From NCBI GenBank assembly GCA_038046085.1, contig JBBSWW010000039.1, positions 1 through 17,630 on the forward strand: DNA of 17,630 nucleotides, written 5' to 3'. The translations under genes and the position numbers were made by a program. Positions 1-6,929 of the stretch are shown here, piece after piece. Position 1 is the first letter of the stretch. The number at the start of each line of letters is the position of its first letter. The notes under the pieces were generated by a model that ran no database searches, was not told the DNA's origin, and was given only the letters and a program-made list of their open reading frames with translations. Source of the DNA: GW2011-AR18 sp038046085. GTDB taxonomy: Archaea; Nanobdellota; Nanobdellia; SCGC-AAA011-G17; GW2011-AR18.

Positions 1-49
1 TTTTTTAACAGTAAATTATATAAACCATTCATTTCTCCTTTGTCTTACT

Positions 50-424
50 ATGTTATCACAAAAACGTCCAAAAAGGAAAGTTACTGGCGGCAGATTCAAG
101 GCTTTCTCTAAGAAGAAGAAGGCTAACAGCGGTTCTATTCCATCATTCACTAAAGTAGGTCCTACTAAACTTAAAGAACGTAGAGCTCGTTCAGGTGTTG
201 TTAATAGTTTCTTATTAACAGTTAATGTTGTTAATGTTATGGATCCTAAGACTAAGAAATCTAAGAAAGCAGAATTAAAAACAGTAGTTGAGAGTCCTGC
301 TAACAGAAATTTCGTTAGGAGAAATATTATTACTAAGGGTAGTATTGTTGAAACTTCTTTAGGTAAGGTTAAGATTACTTCTAGGCCTGGCCAGGAAGGT
401 ACTCTTAATGGTGTTTTAGTTTAA
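50..424 (+). CDS. rps8e: 30S ribosomal protein S8e
   Basis: Small-subunit ribosomal protein of the archaeal/eukaryotic S8e family, part of the 30S subunit. The 124-aa product has the usual archaeal length of about 125-130 aa. Family hallmarks are visible: the basic N-terminus with RKVTGGRFK (residues 9-17), DPKTKKSKKA in the middle, and the conserved C-terminal block from about residue 81 with NRNFVRRNIITKG and TSRPGQEGTLNGVLV. The first residues (MLSQKRPKR) differ from the common MxWQGRS start, a mild lineage feature. A TATA-like TTATATAA at 16-23 lies about 30 bp before the start, so the mRNA has almost no leader. It is not obviously in an operon with the next gene, which has its own promoter. 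Confidence 0.96.
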   Translation: MLSQKRPKRKVTGGRFKAFSKKKKANSGSIPSFTKVGPTKLKERRARSGVVNSFLLTVNVVNVMDPKTKKSKKAELKTVVESPANRNFVRRNIITKGSIVETSLGKVKITSRPGQEGTLNGVLV

Positions 425-597
425 TTCTTTTTATCTTGTTTAAACAAACACTACTTCTAAAGGTAAAGTTTTTAGAAAATAGTCTTATAATGAGTATATT
501 GTATTATAATCCATTTGTCTTAGCGAAACTAGAATCTCTAAGCTTTCTTCAGGGTAGCAGATTAGTATATAAAGCATTGTTAAATGGTAAAGAAAGG

Positions 598-605
598 TTT
601 ATAAA
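598..605 (+). promoter_or_regulatory. TATA box of the AAA ATPase gene
   Basis: AAAGG followed by TTTATAAA looks like a BRE plus TATA box. Its centre is 25.5 bp before the ATG at 627, which predicts a leaderless transcript. This is the spacing repeated throughout the window. Confidence 0.6.
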
Positions 606-626
606 GTCTATAATCTAACAGATAAC

Positions 627-1883
627 ATGGAAAAGAATAAGCTAAAAGAAGTTTTACAAGATCAGCAAGATTTATTTGATAAAGTAGATGATCTTATCGA
701 AAGAGAAGTTTCTTTAAAAGATTACATGAAAGGAAATGAAATAGTAATTATAACAGGCATTAGGCGATGTGGAAAAAGCTCGCTTTTGAAACTCATTTCA
801 AAAAAACTTAATGAAAAATTTATTTATATGAATTTTGATGATATAAGGCTCACAGATTTTAAAGTAGAAAATTTTGAAGATATAGAAGAGATAGTTTCAG
901 AAATATATGGAATAAAAACAAATGTGATCTATCTTTTGGACGAAGTTCAAAACGTGTCTTCTTGGGAGAGATGGGTAAATAACCTTTATGCGAAGAAGAT
1001 TAAGGTTTTTGTTACTGGTTCAAACTCGAGTCTTCTAAGTTCTGAGATTTCCACATTTCTAACTGGTAGAAATAAAGTCATTAAACTATATCCTTTTTCT
1101 TTCAGAGAGTTTTTGCTATTCAAAAAAATTAAAGCAGATTATCAAACAACAGACGAGAGAAGAGCAGTTTCTCAGGCATTTAATAAATATTTTGAGAAAG
1201 GCGGATTTCCTTTAGTTATAATAAACGATGATTTAAGCCTTTCAAAACAATATTTTGAAGACATACTTAACAAAGACGTAATAAAAAGATATAATATCAA
1301 GAAAGTAAAAGAGCTTAAAGATTTAATTTTGTACTTATTCTCTAATGTTAGCAAGACTTATTCTTATTCAACATTAAAGCAAGTCTCAAGCATAAAGAGT
1401 TTGAGCATGATAAATAATTATATTGAACATCTAAAAAATGTTTTCGTTGCATCCACGATAAATAAATTTGACTATTCAATTAAAAAACAAAAAGTTTCTT
1501 CCTCTAAGTTTTATGTATTAGATAATAGCTTCTTAAAAACAGTGGCTTTTAATTTCTCAGAAAATGCAGGAAAAAGATTGGAAAACCTTGTTTTTATAGA
1601 ATTAGTAAGAAGAGGAGCAGAAGTTTATTATCATGCAAAAAATAATGAATGTGACTTTATTATTAAAGAAGGACTTAAGATAACTAAAGCTATCCAAGTA
1701 TGTTTAATCTTAGATAATGTAGTAACAAAAAAGAGAGAAATTGATGGATTGATTGAAGCTCTAAAAGAATATAAGTTAAAAGAAGGTTTAATTCTAACTC
1801 TTGATAAAGAAGAAGAGTTGATTTTAGAAGATAAAAAGATAACCATCAAGCCTGTCTGGAAATGGTTGCTTGAAAAGAGTTGA
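627..1883 (+). CDS. AAA_14/DUF4143-family ATP-binding protein
   Basis: P-loop ATPase of the AAA_14 plus DUF4143 architecture, common in archaea and often present in several copies; the cellular role of the family is not well defined. Visible motifs are Walker A GIRRCGKSS (residues 44-52), Walker B VIYLLDEVQ with D105/E106, a sensor-1-like block KVFVTGSNSS (126-135), and the family block LYPFSFREF. The C-terminal DUF4143 part contains ENLVFIELVRRG and NECDFII (about 340-346) followed by AIQV, which resembles the core of a PD-(D/E)xK-like fold; whether it is catalytic cannot be told from sequence. 418 aa is the normal length. It has its own TATA box and converges on the membrane-protein gene ending at 1888, with a 4-bp gap. 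Confidence 0.9.
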   Translation: MEKNKLKEVLQDQQDLFDKVDDLIEREVSLKDYMKGNEIVIITGIRRCGKSSLLKLISKKLNEKFIYMNFDDIRLTDFKVENFEDIEEIVSEIYGIKTNVIYLLDEVQNVSSWERWVNNLYAKKIKVFVTGSNSSLLSSEISTFLTGRNKVIKLYPFSFREFLLFKKIKADYQTTDERRAVSQAFNKYFEKGGFPLVIINDDLSLSKQYFEDILNKDVIKRYNIKKVKELKDLILYLFSNVSKTYSYSTLKQVSSIKSLSMINNYIEHLKNVFVASTINKFDYSIKKQKVSSSKFYVLDNSFLKTVAFNFSENAGKRLENLVFIELVRRGAEVYYHAKNNECDFIIKEGLKITKAIQVCLILDNVVTKKREIDGLIEALKEYKLKEGLILTLDKEEELILEDKKITIKPVWKWLLEKS

Positions 1884-1887
1884 ACTA

Positions 1888-2472
1888 TTAACTTATCGGT
1901 TTAAACAATATTATCAATGCTGTTATTATTACTATTATCATTACTAGGAATATTATCCTTATTGGTGTGAATAATTCTTTTTTCTCTGCACCTTGTATAT
2001 TATCCTGTGTTATTGGTTCTGCTTTTGGTAGCTCTCTTGTCTGGAATTGTGGCACATTGAATAATAGTACAACATTTCTCTCATTTGGATCTTCACTATA
2101 ATGTAATGTGTCCTCTTTTATGAACATGAATGGTATTATCTTGTCATCTGTGAAATTTACTTTGTAATCATTTCCAAGTTTAAGTTCTATCTGCTCATAT
2201 TTTCTTCCTCTTATTGATAATGATGCTGTTGTTTTTTCTGGAGTTATAGAATCTATCCTTATTGTATTATATGCTAATATTCTCTCTTTTGCATCATATG
2301 TGCTGAATTGTACTGTGCTTCCCTCTCTTATTTTTATAAAATTTCTTGTGTATTGATGTAAACTTAGTGTAAGGTTTTCTCCTTTTTCTAGATCTGTTAT
2401 CTGATCTTCTGGACTGTATGCTGCAACTAGTACACTTAATAATATCATCATTAATAATATCTGTTTTATCAT
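1888..2472 (-). CDS. Predicted secreted, C-terminally anchored membrane protein of unknown function
   Basis: 194-aa protein of no family that I recognise. The N-terminus (MIKQILLMMILLSVLVAAYS) is a typical Sec signal peptide or signal anchor. Residues about 30-160 form a polar, beta-rich extracytoplasmic region. A hydrophobic stretch at about 168-190 (IRIIFLVMIIVIITALIILF) would anchor the C-terminus, leaving a very short cytoplasmic tail. Topology is therefore like a type I membrane protein displayed on the cell surface. A TATA-like CTTAAAATAC (reverse strand, about 2495-2505) lies about 28 bp upstream of the ATG, consistent with a leaderless mRNA. It shares the long intergenic region with TFB, divergently. 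Homologues in related genomes would be needed to assign a role. Confidence 0.85.
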   Translation of the reverse strand: MIKQILLMMILLSVLVAAYSPEDQITDLEKGENLTLSLHQYTRNFIKIREGSTVQFSTYDAKERILAYNTIRIDSITPEKTTASLSIRGRKYEQIELKLGNDYKVNFTDDKIIPFMFIKEDTLHYSEDPNERNVVLLFNVPQFQTRELPKAEPITQDNIQGAEKKELFTPIRIIFLVMIIVIITALIILFKPIS

Positions 2473-2783
2473 CGTAATCTTTGTATTATCTATTGTATTT
2501 TAAGCTTTATGGAAGTATTTTCTTGAGGTTTTAGGAATAGAATATAAAAGTTCTTACTATTTAATTATAATAAATAAAAATTTTTCATATCTAACATATT
2601 ATTTTTAATTTGTGATGTTAACGTCGTTAATTAAGACTTTATGGTCAGTTTGCGGTCAAAAACACCCTTTACGGTCAAAGCCGGAATAATAGGAAGCTTT
2701 ATAAAGAATCTAATCTACTTATATATAAAGGTTTTTATGAACTTATTAAGAGGTAGTTAAAATCGAGGGGGTTTTGACAACAA
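2473..2783 (+). promoter_or_regulatory. Regulatory region upstream of TFB: palindrome, GGTCA repeats, two TATA boxes, weak SD
   Basis: This 311-bp stretch holds no convincing gene. It contains a perfect interrupted palindrome TTAACG-T-CGTTAA (2618-2630). It also has three direct GGTCA repeats (2643-2647, 2654-2658, 2673-2677), the last two inside CGGTCAAA. Two TATA boxes follow: TTTATAAA (2698-2705) and TATATAAA (2722-2729). A GAGGGGG purine tract (2765-2771) precedes the TFB ATG by 12 nt. Either TATA box gives a real leader of about 30-55 nt, unlike most genes here. A 7-codon reading frame (2737-2760) lies inside the longer leader. A 24-codon frame (2615-2689) overlaps the repeats but has no clear promoter. 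The layout suggests that TFB expression is specifically controlled, possibly autoregulated; that is inference. Confidence 0.5.
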
Positions 2784-3749
2784 ATGGCATCAGAATACAT
2801 CAAAAAATGTCCGGATTGCGGAGGAACTAATTTACTTATCCAAAAAGATAGAGGAGAGGCTACTTGTAGAGATTGCGGTCTAGTTATTGAAGAAAAAATG
2901 ATTGACTTCGGTCAGGACTGGAGAGAATTCAATGAAGATCAGGCTTCTAAGAAAAGAAGGACTGGAGCTCCTATGTCTTACACTAAGTTTGATAGAGGTT
3001 TAGGAACTGATATCGGACAGAAGGGAGATATTTATCAATTAAACGCTAAAGGTAAAAATAAATTTTTCAGATTAAGAAAATGGCAGCACAGGATTTCAAC
3101 TGCTATTGAAAGAAACTTGAAATTAGCTTTAGCTGAATTAAAAAGAGTTTCATCTTATTTGAAATTACCAAAATCAGTTGAAGAAGAAGCAGCTAGGATT
3201 TATACTATGGCTGTTCAAAGAGGTCTAGTTAGAGGAAGATCCATGGAATCAGTTGTTGCAGGTTCTTTATACGCTTCCTGTAGACGTCACGAAGTTCCTA
3301 GGACTTTGGATGAATTATCTGAAGCTTCTGGTATTGATAAGAAAGAAGTTGGTAGAACTTACAGATTCATTACAAGAGAATTAGGTATTAGAATCTTACC
3401 AAGCAATCCAACTGACTATTTACCAAGATTTGTATCTGCTTTGAAATTATCAGCTGAAACTCAGAGTAAAGCTGTTGAAATTTTAAACAAAGCTAGAGAT
3501 GCAGAGTTAACTTCTGGTAGAGGTCCAACAGGTATTGCAGCAGCTTCATTATACGTTGCAGCATTGATGAATAATGAAAAACGTACTCAGAGAGAAGTTG
3601 CTGATGTTGCTGGTGTTACAGAAGTTACAATCAGGAACAGATACAAAGAATTACTTAAGGAATTAAACTTGAAAGACAAGATCAAGAAAAAATTACTTAA
3701 AGAATTGGAAACTGAAGAAGGAAGTCCTGAAGCTACTTCTGAAGGTTAA
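2784..3749 (+). CDS. tfb: Transcription initiation factor TFB (TFIIB homologue)
   Basis: General transcription factor that bridges the TBP-TATA complex and RNA polymerase, reading the BRE. The N-terminal zinc ribbon has C9-x2-C12 and C28-x2-C31. It is followed by the B-reader/linker region with DWREFNEDQASKKRRTGAP. Two cyclin-type repeats then cover about 110-200 and 204-300; the second contains GRGPTGIAAASLYVA and ends in the helix-turn-helix TQREVADVAGVTEVTIRNRYKEL. 321 aa is close to the archaeal norm of about 300-320. The tail after 305 is Glu-rich. The upstream region is the most elaborate in the window, with a transcribed leader and a weak SD, so expression may be tuned separately from the leaderless genes. 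It is the only TFB in the window. Confidence 0.97.
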   Translation: MASEYIKKCPDCGGTNLLIQKDRGEATCRDCGLVIEEKMIDFGQDWREFNEDQASKKRRTGAPMSYTKFDRGLGTDIGQKGDIYQLNAKGKNKFFRLRKWQHRISTAIERNLKLALAELKRVSSYLKLPKSVEEEAARIYTMAVQRGLVRGRSMESVVAGSLYASCRRHEVPRTLDELSEASGIDKKEVGRTYRFITRELGIRILPSNPTDYLPRFVSALKLSAETQSKAVEILNKARDAELTSGRGPTGIAAASLYVAALMNNEKRTQREVADVAGVTEVTIRNRYKELLKELNLKDKIKKKLLKELETEEGSPEATSEG

Positions 3750-3780
3750 GCTTTTAAATTTTATTTATTTTTATTAAATT

Positions 3781-4050
3781 ATGAAATATATTTGTAAAGA
3801 CGGAATTTACCACGATATTTCTGAAATTAGAGATTTGGATAATTTTGTTGTATCATTAAAAATTGCTTATTATAATGCTATTTCAGCTGATAGTTTTTAT
3901 AGTATGACAAATAGGAAAGTAATTGAGACAGCAGGAGTTTTAAGAGGTAATAATCAGCTTCCTTTTATTATCCAGAATGATCTCACAAATAATTTAAGAA
4001 TAAGAGATGGAGAAATAAGTGGTGAAATTTCTAGGATGTTTGTCGATTAG
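3781..4050 (+). CDS. Small protein of unknown family, paralogue of the next gene
   Basis: 89-aa soluble protein that I do not recognise. It begins MKYICKDG and ends RDGEISGEISRMFVD; the following gene begins MKYTTQ and ends RTGELSGKDISELFTE. The shared start, similar length and alignable C-terminus suggest tandem duplication followed by strong divergence. There is no signal peptide or membrane segment. TTTTAAAT (centre about 3755) lies 26 bp before the ATG, giving a leaderless mRNA. Codon use looks like the neighbours. An own promoter and a paralogue next door argue that it is a real gene; its function cannot be read from the sequence. Confidence 0.75.
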   Translation: MKYICKDGIYHDISEIRDLDNFVVSLKIAYYNAISADSFYSMTNRKVIETAGVLRGNNQLPFIIQNDLTNNLRIRDGEISGEISRMFVD

Positions 4051-4053
4051 ATT

Positions 4054-4066
4054 ATCTAAATCTTTA
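4054..4066 (+). promoter_or_regulatory. Promoter motif ATCTAAATCTTTA, first copy
   Basis: The 13-mer ATCTAAATCTTTA ends 26 bp before the ATG at 4092. An identical 13-mer occurs at 4382-4394, ending 27 bp before the ATG at 4421. It probably comprises the BRE and TATA box. Identical promoters suggest co-expression of the two genes or a recent local duplication. Confidence 0.5.
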
Positions 4067-4091
4067 TTAATAATAATATATAATTATTTTT

Positions 4092-4379
4092 ATGAAATAC
4101 ACTACTCAATTTAGGGTTATTGAATTTGATTATTTGGCTCTTAATGAAAAAGAAAAAGAGTTATTATTTTGGCTGAATTATGAATTTGATAATACAAGTT
4201 CCTGGACTGCTTTTGCAGAACGTACAACTCTTGGTATAGTTGAATATTCTAGAAGATTACACCCTGGTGCTTGGAGGAATTTTTGGTTATATCAAATTCA
4301 TAATGATATGATAGGTAGGAAGGGGGTTAGAACTGGAGAGTTATCAGGTAAAGATATTTCTGAATTATTTACTGAATAA
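4092..4379 (+). CDS. Small protein of unknown family, paralogue of the previous gene
   Basis: 95-aa soluble protein, rich in Trp, Tyr and Phe (for example ELLFWLNYEF and AWRNFWLYQIHND). The C-terminal block GVRTGELSGKDISELFTE aligns with IRDGEISGEISRMFVD of the gene at 3781, and both have an HND or QND shortly before it. I recognise no named domain. The aromatic-rich middle could be a small globular or binding domain; that is speculation. The promoter is the shared 13-mer at 4054-4066, predicting a leaderless mRNA. The gap to the upstream gene is 41 bp, so each paralogue probably has its own transcript. Confidence 0.75.
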   Translation: MKYTTQFRVIEFDYLALNEKEKELLFWLNYEFDNTSSWTAFAERTTLGIVEYSRRLHPGAWRNFWLYQIHNDMIGRKGVRTGELSGKDISELFTE

Positions 4380-4381
4380 TA

Positions 4382-4394
4382 ATCTAAATCTTTA
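4382..4394 (+). promoter_or_regulatory. Promoter motif ATCTAAATCTTTA, second copy
   Basis: Exact copy of the 13-mer at 4054-4066. The distance from its 3' end to the ATG at 4421 (27 bp) matches the first copy (26 bp), whereas the ATG at 4415 would be too close. This supports 4421 as the start of the next gene. Confidence 0.5.
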
Positions 4395-4420
4395 TATACC
4401 ATTTATTTTTAATCATGTTT

Positions 4421-4777
4421 ATGTCAACTTTAGTAGCTTCATTATCAACAGGAAAGGGAACTTGGGCTCATGTCTCTAAATTAATTCAGGATGAGACTTG
4501 GGAAAAGATTTTCTTAGTCACTAATATGTTTGGTAAGGAAAATTTCTCTAACACTAAGAATGCTGAGATGATTATTATTGATGATAACAAAGAGATGGAA
4601 GAATTAAAGGAATTGATTTATAATTCATTAAAAGATAAAGTTAAAGATGTTGAAGTCTGTTTGAATTTTGTTTCAGGTTCTGGTAAGGAACATATGGCTA
4701 CAATTTCAGCAGTTCTTAAGTTAGGTGTTGGTATTAGGTTTGTAGTTAGTTCTAAAGATGGTGTTAAGGAATTATAG
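4421..4777 (+). CDS. Small CARF-like Rossmann-fold protein, function unknown
   Basis: 118 aa from the ATG at 4421; an in-frame ATG at 4415 would add two residues but fits the promoter spacing less well. The pattern resembles the CARF/Csa3 N-terminal Rossmann fold. It has an N-terminal strand TLVASLSTGKGTWAHVSKLI with a Gly/Ser/Thr turn, then a strand KIFLVTN. Near the C-terminus there is a strand-turn-helix VCLNFVSGSGKEHMATISAV, like the ligand-binding motif that in CARF proteins often reads TGGTK. Then comes a strand GIRFVV. CARF domains bind cyclic oligoadenylates or other nucleotides, but no effector domain, CRISPR array or cas gene is visible here. Family assignment is from fold pattern only; a general nucleotide-binding Rossmann protein is the alternative. 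Confidence 0.65.
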   Translation: MSTLVASLSTGKGTWAHVSKLIQDETWEKIFLVTNMFGKENFSNTKNAEMIIIDDNKEMEELKELIYNSLKDKVKDVEVCLNFVSGSGKEHMATISAVLKLGVGIRFVVSSKDGVKEL

Positions 4778-4811
4778 AAACTAATTTAAATACTAATTTA
4801 TTTCAAACAAT

Positions 4812-5249
4812 ATGGCTTATTGGATGAGGTATTTATTTTATTTAATTCCGGGTTATAGGGAAACCTATTCTTATAGGGGTGGAGATTTAAGAATTTATGT
4901 TGCATGGAAAAATCAGCTTTTAAATGAAATAAATTCTATAGAAAATAAAAAACAAAGAATCAATAGTTCTGAATTATTGCAAGATTTTGATTATGAAAAA
5001 ATAGTTCTTAAAAAATGGAGCGAATCTATAAAAATATTAGATAAAAAAGAAATAGAATATTTAAATACAAAATTTAAACAAGAATTAATAGAAATAGATA
5101 GTGAATTACACAACTCTAATAAAAGGAGTCTTTTAAAAAATATTTTGAATGAGGATTTAGTAAACAATATTCGTTATAGTCTAGAGATTATTGCTTCTCA
5201 AATACCGAGTTTACAAGAAAGATTAAATTCAGAGGTTAAATCAAGGTGA
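4812..5249 (+). CDS. Unknown Lys/Glu-rich helical protein, coupled to the HAD phosphatase
   Basis: 145-aa protein of no family known to me. The N-terminus is aromatic (MAYWMRYLFYLIPGYRETYSYRG) and could be amphipathic or membrane-associated, but is too short and polar for a clear transmembrane helix. Residues about 30-145 are strongly charged and predicted helical (Lys/Glu/Asn/Ile-rich), possibly a coiled coil. TAATTTAAATAC (centre about 4786) lies 26 bp before the ATG, giving a leaderless start. Its stop codon overlaps the GTG start of the HAD gene (GTGA, 5246-5249), so the two are almost certainly one transcript with coupled translation. That overlap is the best evidence that this is a real gene. 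Confidence 0.8.
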   Translation: MAYWMRYLFYLIPGYRETYSYRGGDLRIYVAWKNQLLNEINSIENKKQRINSSELLQDFDYEKIVLKKWSESIKILDKKEIEYLNTKFKQELIEIDSELHNSNKRSLLKNILNEDLVNNIRYSLEIIASQIPSLQERLNSEVKSR

Positions 5250-5884
5250 AATTTAAGTTAATTTGTTTTGATATTGATGGTGTTATTTTTAAGGATGTTA
5301 ATTTTTGGATGGAACTTCATAAAAGTTTTAATACTTTGGAAGAAGGTAAGATTTTAACTGAAAAATATCTTCATTCTGATTATCCAAGATTAATAGAAGA
5401 GGTTGTTGTTAAGTTATGGAAAGGTCGTGATGCTAAGCCTTATTTTGATTTAGTTAATTCTTTAGAATATCTTCCCGGTGTTAAACAAATGTTTGATTAC
5501 GTTAAATCTAAAGGTTTTATTTCTGCTTTAATTTCAGCTTCTAGTCTTGAAGTAGCTCGTAGAGTCCAGAAAGATTTTGGTGTTGATCATATTTTCGCTA
5601 ATGAATTGATTATTAAGAATAATAAAGTTTCTGGTGAATTTCTTTGGCCTTTAGGTGCCGGTAAGGAAAAGAAAGCTTATATAATAATGAACTTATGTAA
5701 TGATTTAAATATATCTCCTAAAGAAACAATTTACATTGGTGATTCTGATAAGGATATTGAAGCTTTCAAGGAAGTTGGTTTATCTATTGCTTTTAATAGT
5801 TCTTGTAAAGAATTAAAAGATATAGCAACTTATGTTGTTGATTCTAATGATCTATCTAAAGTTTTACATTATCTTCCAAAATAA
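5246..5884 (+). CDS. HAD-superfamily phosphatase, phosphoserine-phosphatase-like
   Basis: Haloacid-dehalogenase-fold hydrolase of 212 aa, cytosolic, acting through a phospho-aspartate intermediate. Motif I is FDIDGV (nucleophile D9, acid D11), motif II ALISAS (S97/S99), motif III the Lys cluster GKEKKA (140-144), and motif IV YIGDSDKD (D166, D170). The helical cap between about 15 and 75, with PGVKQMFDYVKSKGF leading into motif II, resembles SerB-like phosphatases, but DGV in motif I and the short cap leave the substrate open. The start is GTG, overlapping the upstream stop as GTGA; AGAGGT at 5231-5236 is a plausible SD. It is the second gene of a two-gene operon. Confidence 0.88.
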   Translation: MKFKLICFDIDGVIFKDVNFWMELHKSFNTLEEGKILTEKYLHSDYPRLIEEVVVKLWKGRDAKPYFDLVNSLEYLPGVKQMFDYVKSKGFISALISASSLEVARRVQKDFGVDHIFANELIIKNNKVSGEFLWPLGAGKEKKAYIIMNLCNDLNISPKETIYIGDSDKDIEAFKEVGLSIAFNSSCKELKDIATYVVDSNDLSKVLHYLPK

Positions 5885-5891
5885 TTAGAAA

Positions 5892-5908
5892 TTTTTCAGT
5901 TTTTTTTT
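5892..5908 (+). terminator. Poly-T tract downstream of the HAD gene
   Basis: TTTTT, then a run of nine T (5900-5908), follows within 25 bp of the HAD stop. Archaeal RNA polymerase terminates at oligo-T without needing a hairpin. This would insulate the ORB-like/promoter region downstream. Confidence 0.4.
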
Positions 5909-5944
5909 GAGTGAAGTTTACAAATTTTAGGATATAATCTAAAG

Positions 5945-5959
5945 ATTTCCTGTGGAAAT
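5945..5959. repeat. 15-bp dyad ATTTCCTGTGGAAAT, ORB-like
   Basis: Perfect 6-3-6 dyad ATTTCC-TGT-GGAAAT, 19 bp upstream of the TCCACTGGA dyad of the first 43-bp element. The TTCCnGTGGAAA core followed by TGA resembles the archaeal mini-ORB (TTCCAGTGGAAAC), the binding site of Orc1/Cdc6. Together with the next element it makes 5885-6037 a candidate origin region. Confidence 0.4.
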
Positions 5960-5973
5960 GATTTAAACTGTCT

Positions 5974-6016
5974 TCTCTCCACTGGACACGACACGGACGC
6001 TCGCCAGGTTTATATA
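5974..6016 (+). repeat. 43-bp GC-rich ORB-like promoter element, copy 1
   Basis: This block matches 8431-8473 at 42 of 43 positions; the only difference is T at 6001 against G at 8458. It starts TCTCTCC, contains the dyad TCCACTGGA (5978-5986), then ACACGACACGGACGC, and ends CGCCAGG-TTTATATA, the last part being the TATA box of the gene at 6038. It is strikingly GC-rich for this sequence. TCCAcTGGA followed by a C/ACG stretch resembles archaeal origin recognition boxes. CTGG and CCAG at its two ends could also pair. It could be an Orc1/Cdc6 site, an operator shared by two promoters, or both. Confidence 0.75.
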
Positions 6017-6037
6017 TTCTAAAATTATTATATCATA

Positions 6038-6877
6038 ATGGACTCACATAATGCTATTGCAGTTTTTGAAGGAAAAAATATAAGAAAAACATGGTATAAT
6101 AACGAGTGGTGGTTTTCTGTAGTTGATATTGTGGGAATTCTTTCAGAAAGTCAAGATCCCAGAAATTATTGGAAAGTACTAAAAAATAGGTTAAATGAAG
6201 AAGGAAGTGAGATGGTTACAATTTGTAACCAACTGAAATTGTTAGCTTCTGATGGTAAAAACTATGAAACTGATTGTATTAATACAGAAGGTGCTTTTAG
6301 GATTATTCAGTCTGTTCCTTCTAAGAAAGCAGAGCCTTTCAAATTATGGTTAGCTAAAGTTGGTTATGAACGTGTTCAAGAGATAGAAAATCCTGAATTA
6401 GCTCAGAAGAGAATGAAAGATTTATACAAAGCTAAAGGTTATTCTGATGATTGGATTGAGAAAAGAGTTCGTGGAATTGCAGTTCGTCAAGAACTTACTG
6501 ATGAATGGAAAAAACGAGATGTTAAGGAAGATGTTGAATTTGCTATTTTAACTAATGAAATAAGCAAAGCAACTTTTGGTAAAACAGTTGAAGAATACAA
6601 AAGTTTCAAAAATTTAAAGAAAGAAAATTTAAGAGATCATATGAACGACCTAGAACTAATATTCACAATGCTAGGTGAGGCATCAACAACTAGAATAACT
6701 AAAAATAAAGACGTTCACGGTTTATTGGAGAATAAGAAAGCTGCTAAGAAAGGTGGTAAAATAGCAGGAGATGCTAGAAAAAAGTTAGAAATAGAATCAG
6801 GAGAAAAAATAGTGACTAAAGATAATTACTTAAATGAACCTGAAGAGTTGAAAAGAAAGAAATTATCCAAGAAATAA
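6038..6877 (+). CDS. Bro-N domain protein (prophage-antirepressor/DinD type)
   Basis: 279-aa protein with an N-terminal Bro-N domain (about 10-115): IAVFEGKNIRKTWYNNEWWFSVVDIVGILSES, then DPRNYWKVLKNRL, and a C-terminal part FRIIQSVPSKKAEPFKLWLAKVGYERVQE. Bro-N domains occur in phage antirepressors and in the DNA-damage-inducible DinD group and are DNA-binding. The central region (SDDWIEKRVRGIAVRQELTDEW, NEISKATFG) and the basic tail (KKAAKKGGKIAGDARKKLE) are typical of the chromosomal archaeal/bacterial form. The TATA box at 6009-6016, at the end of the 43-bp element, is 25.5 bp before the ATG, so the mRNA is leaderless. The next gene is Orc1/Cdc6, 52 bp downstream with its own TATA box. Regulation of a replication or damage response is possible but inferred. 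Confidence 0.87.
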   Translation: MDSHNAIAVFEGKNIRKTWYNNEWWFSVVDIVGILSESQDPRNYWKVLKNRLNEEGSEMVTICNQLKLLASDGKNYETDCINTEGAFRIIQSVPSKKAEPFKLWLAKVGYERVQEIENPELAQKRMKDLYKAKGYSDDWIEKRVRGIAVRQELTDEWKKRDVKEDVEFAILTNEISKATFGKTVEEYKSFKNLKKENLRDHMNDLELIFTMLGEASTTRITKNKDVHGLLENKKAAKKGGKIAGDARKKLEIESGEKIVTKDNYLNEPEELKRKKLSKK

Positions 6878-6929
6878 TAGGTTTTTTATCATCAATAACT
6901 TTTTAAAACATTGAAGATATATCTTTATC

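Noticed and set aside
436..618. 60-codon frame (TTG start, or 42 codons from the ATG at 490) between S8e and the ATPase gene
   Set aside because: No SD, no TATA box at the usual spacing and no recognisable domain. The last part carries the promoter of the ATPase gene. A weak AATCT...AGATT hairpin here is not enough to call an RNA. A short degenerate gene is not excluded.
2615..2689. 24-codon frame in the TFB upstream region
   Set aside because: No clear TATA box or SD, and it overlaps the GGTCA repeats, which are better read as operator-like DNA.
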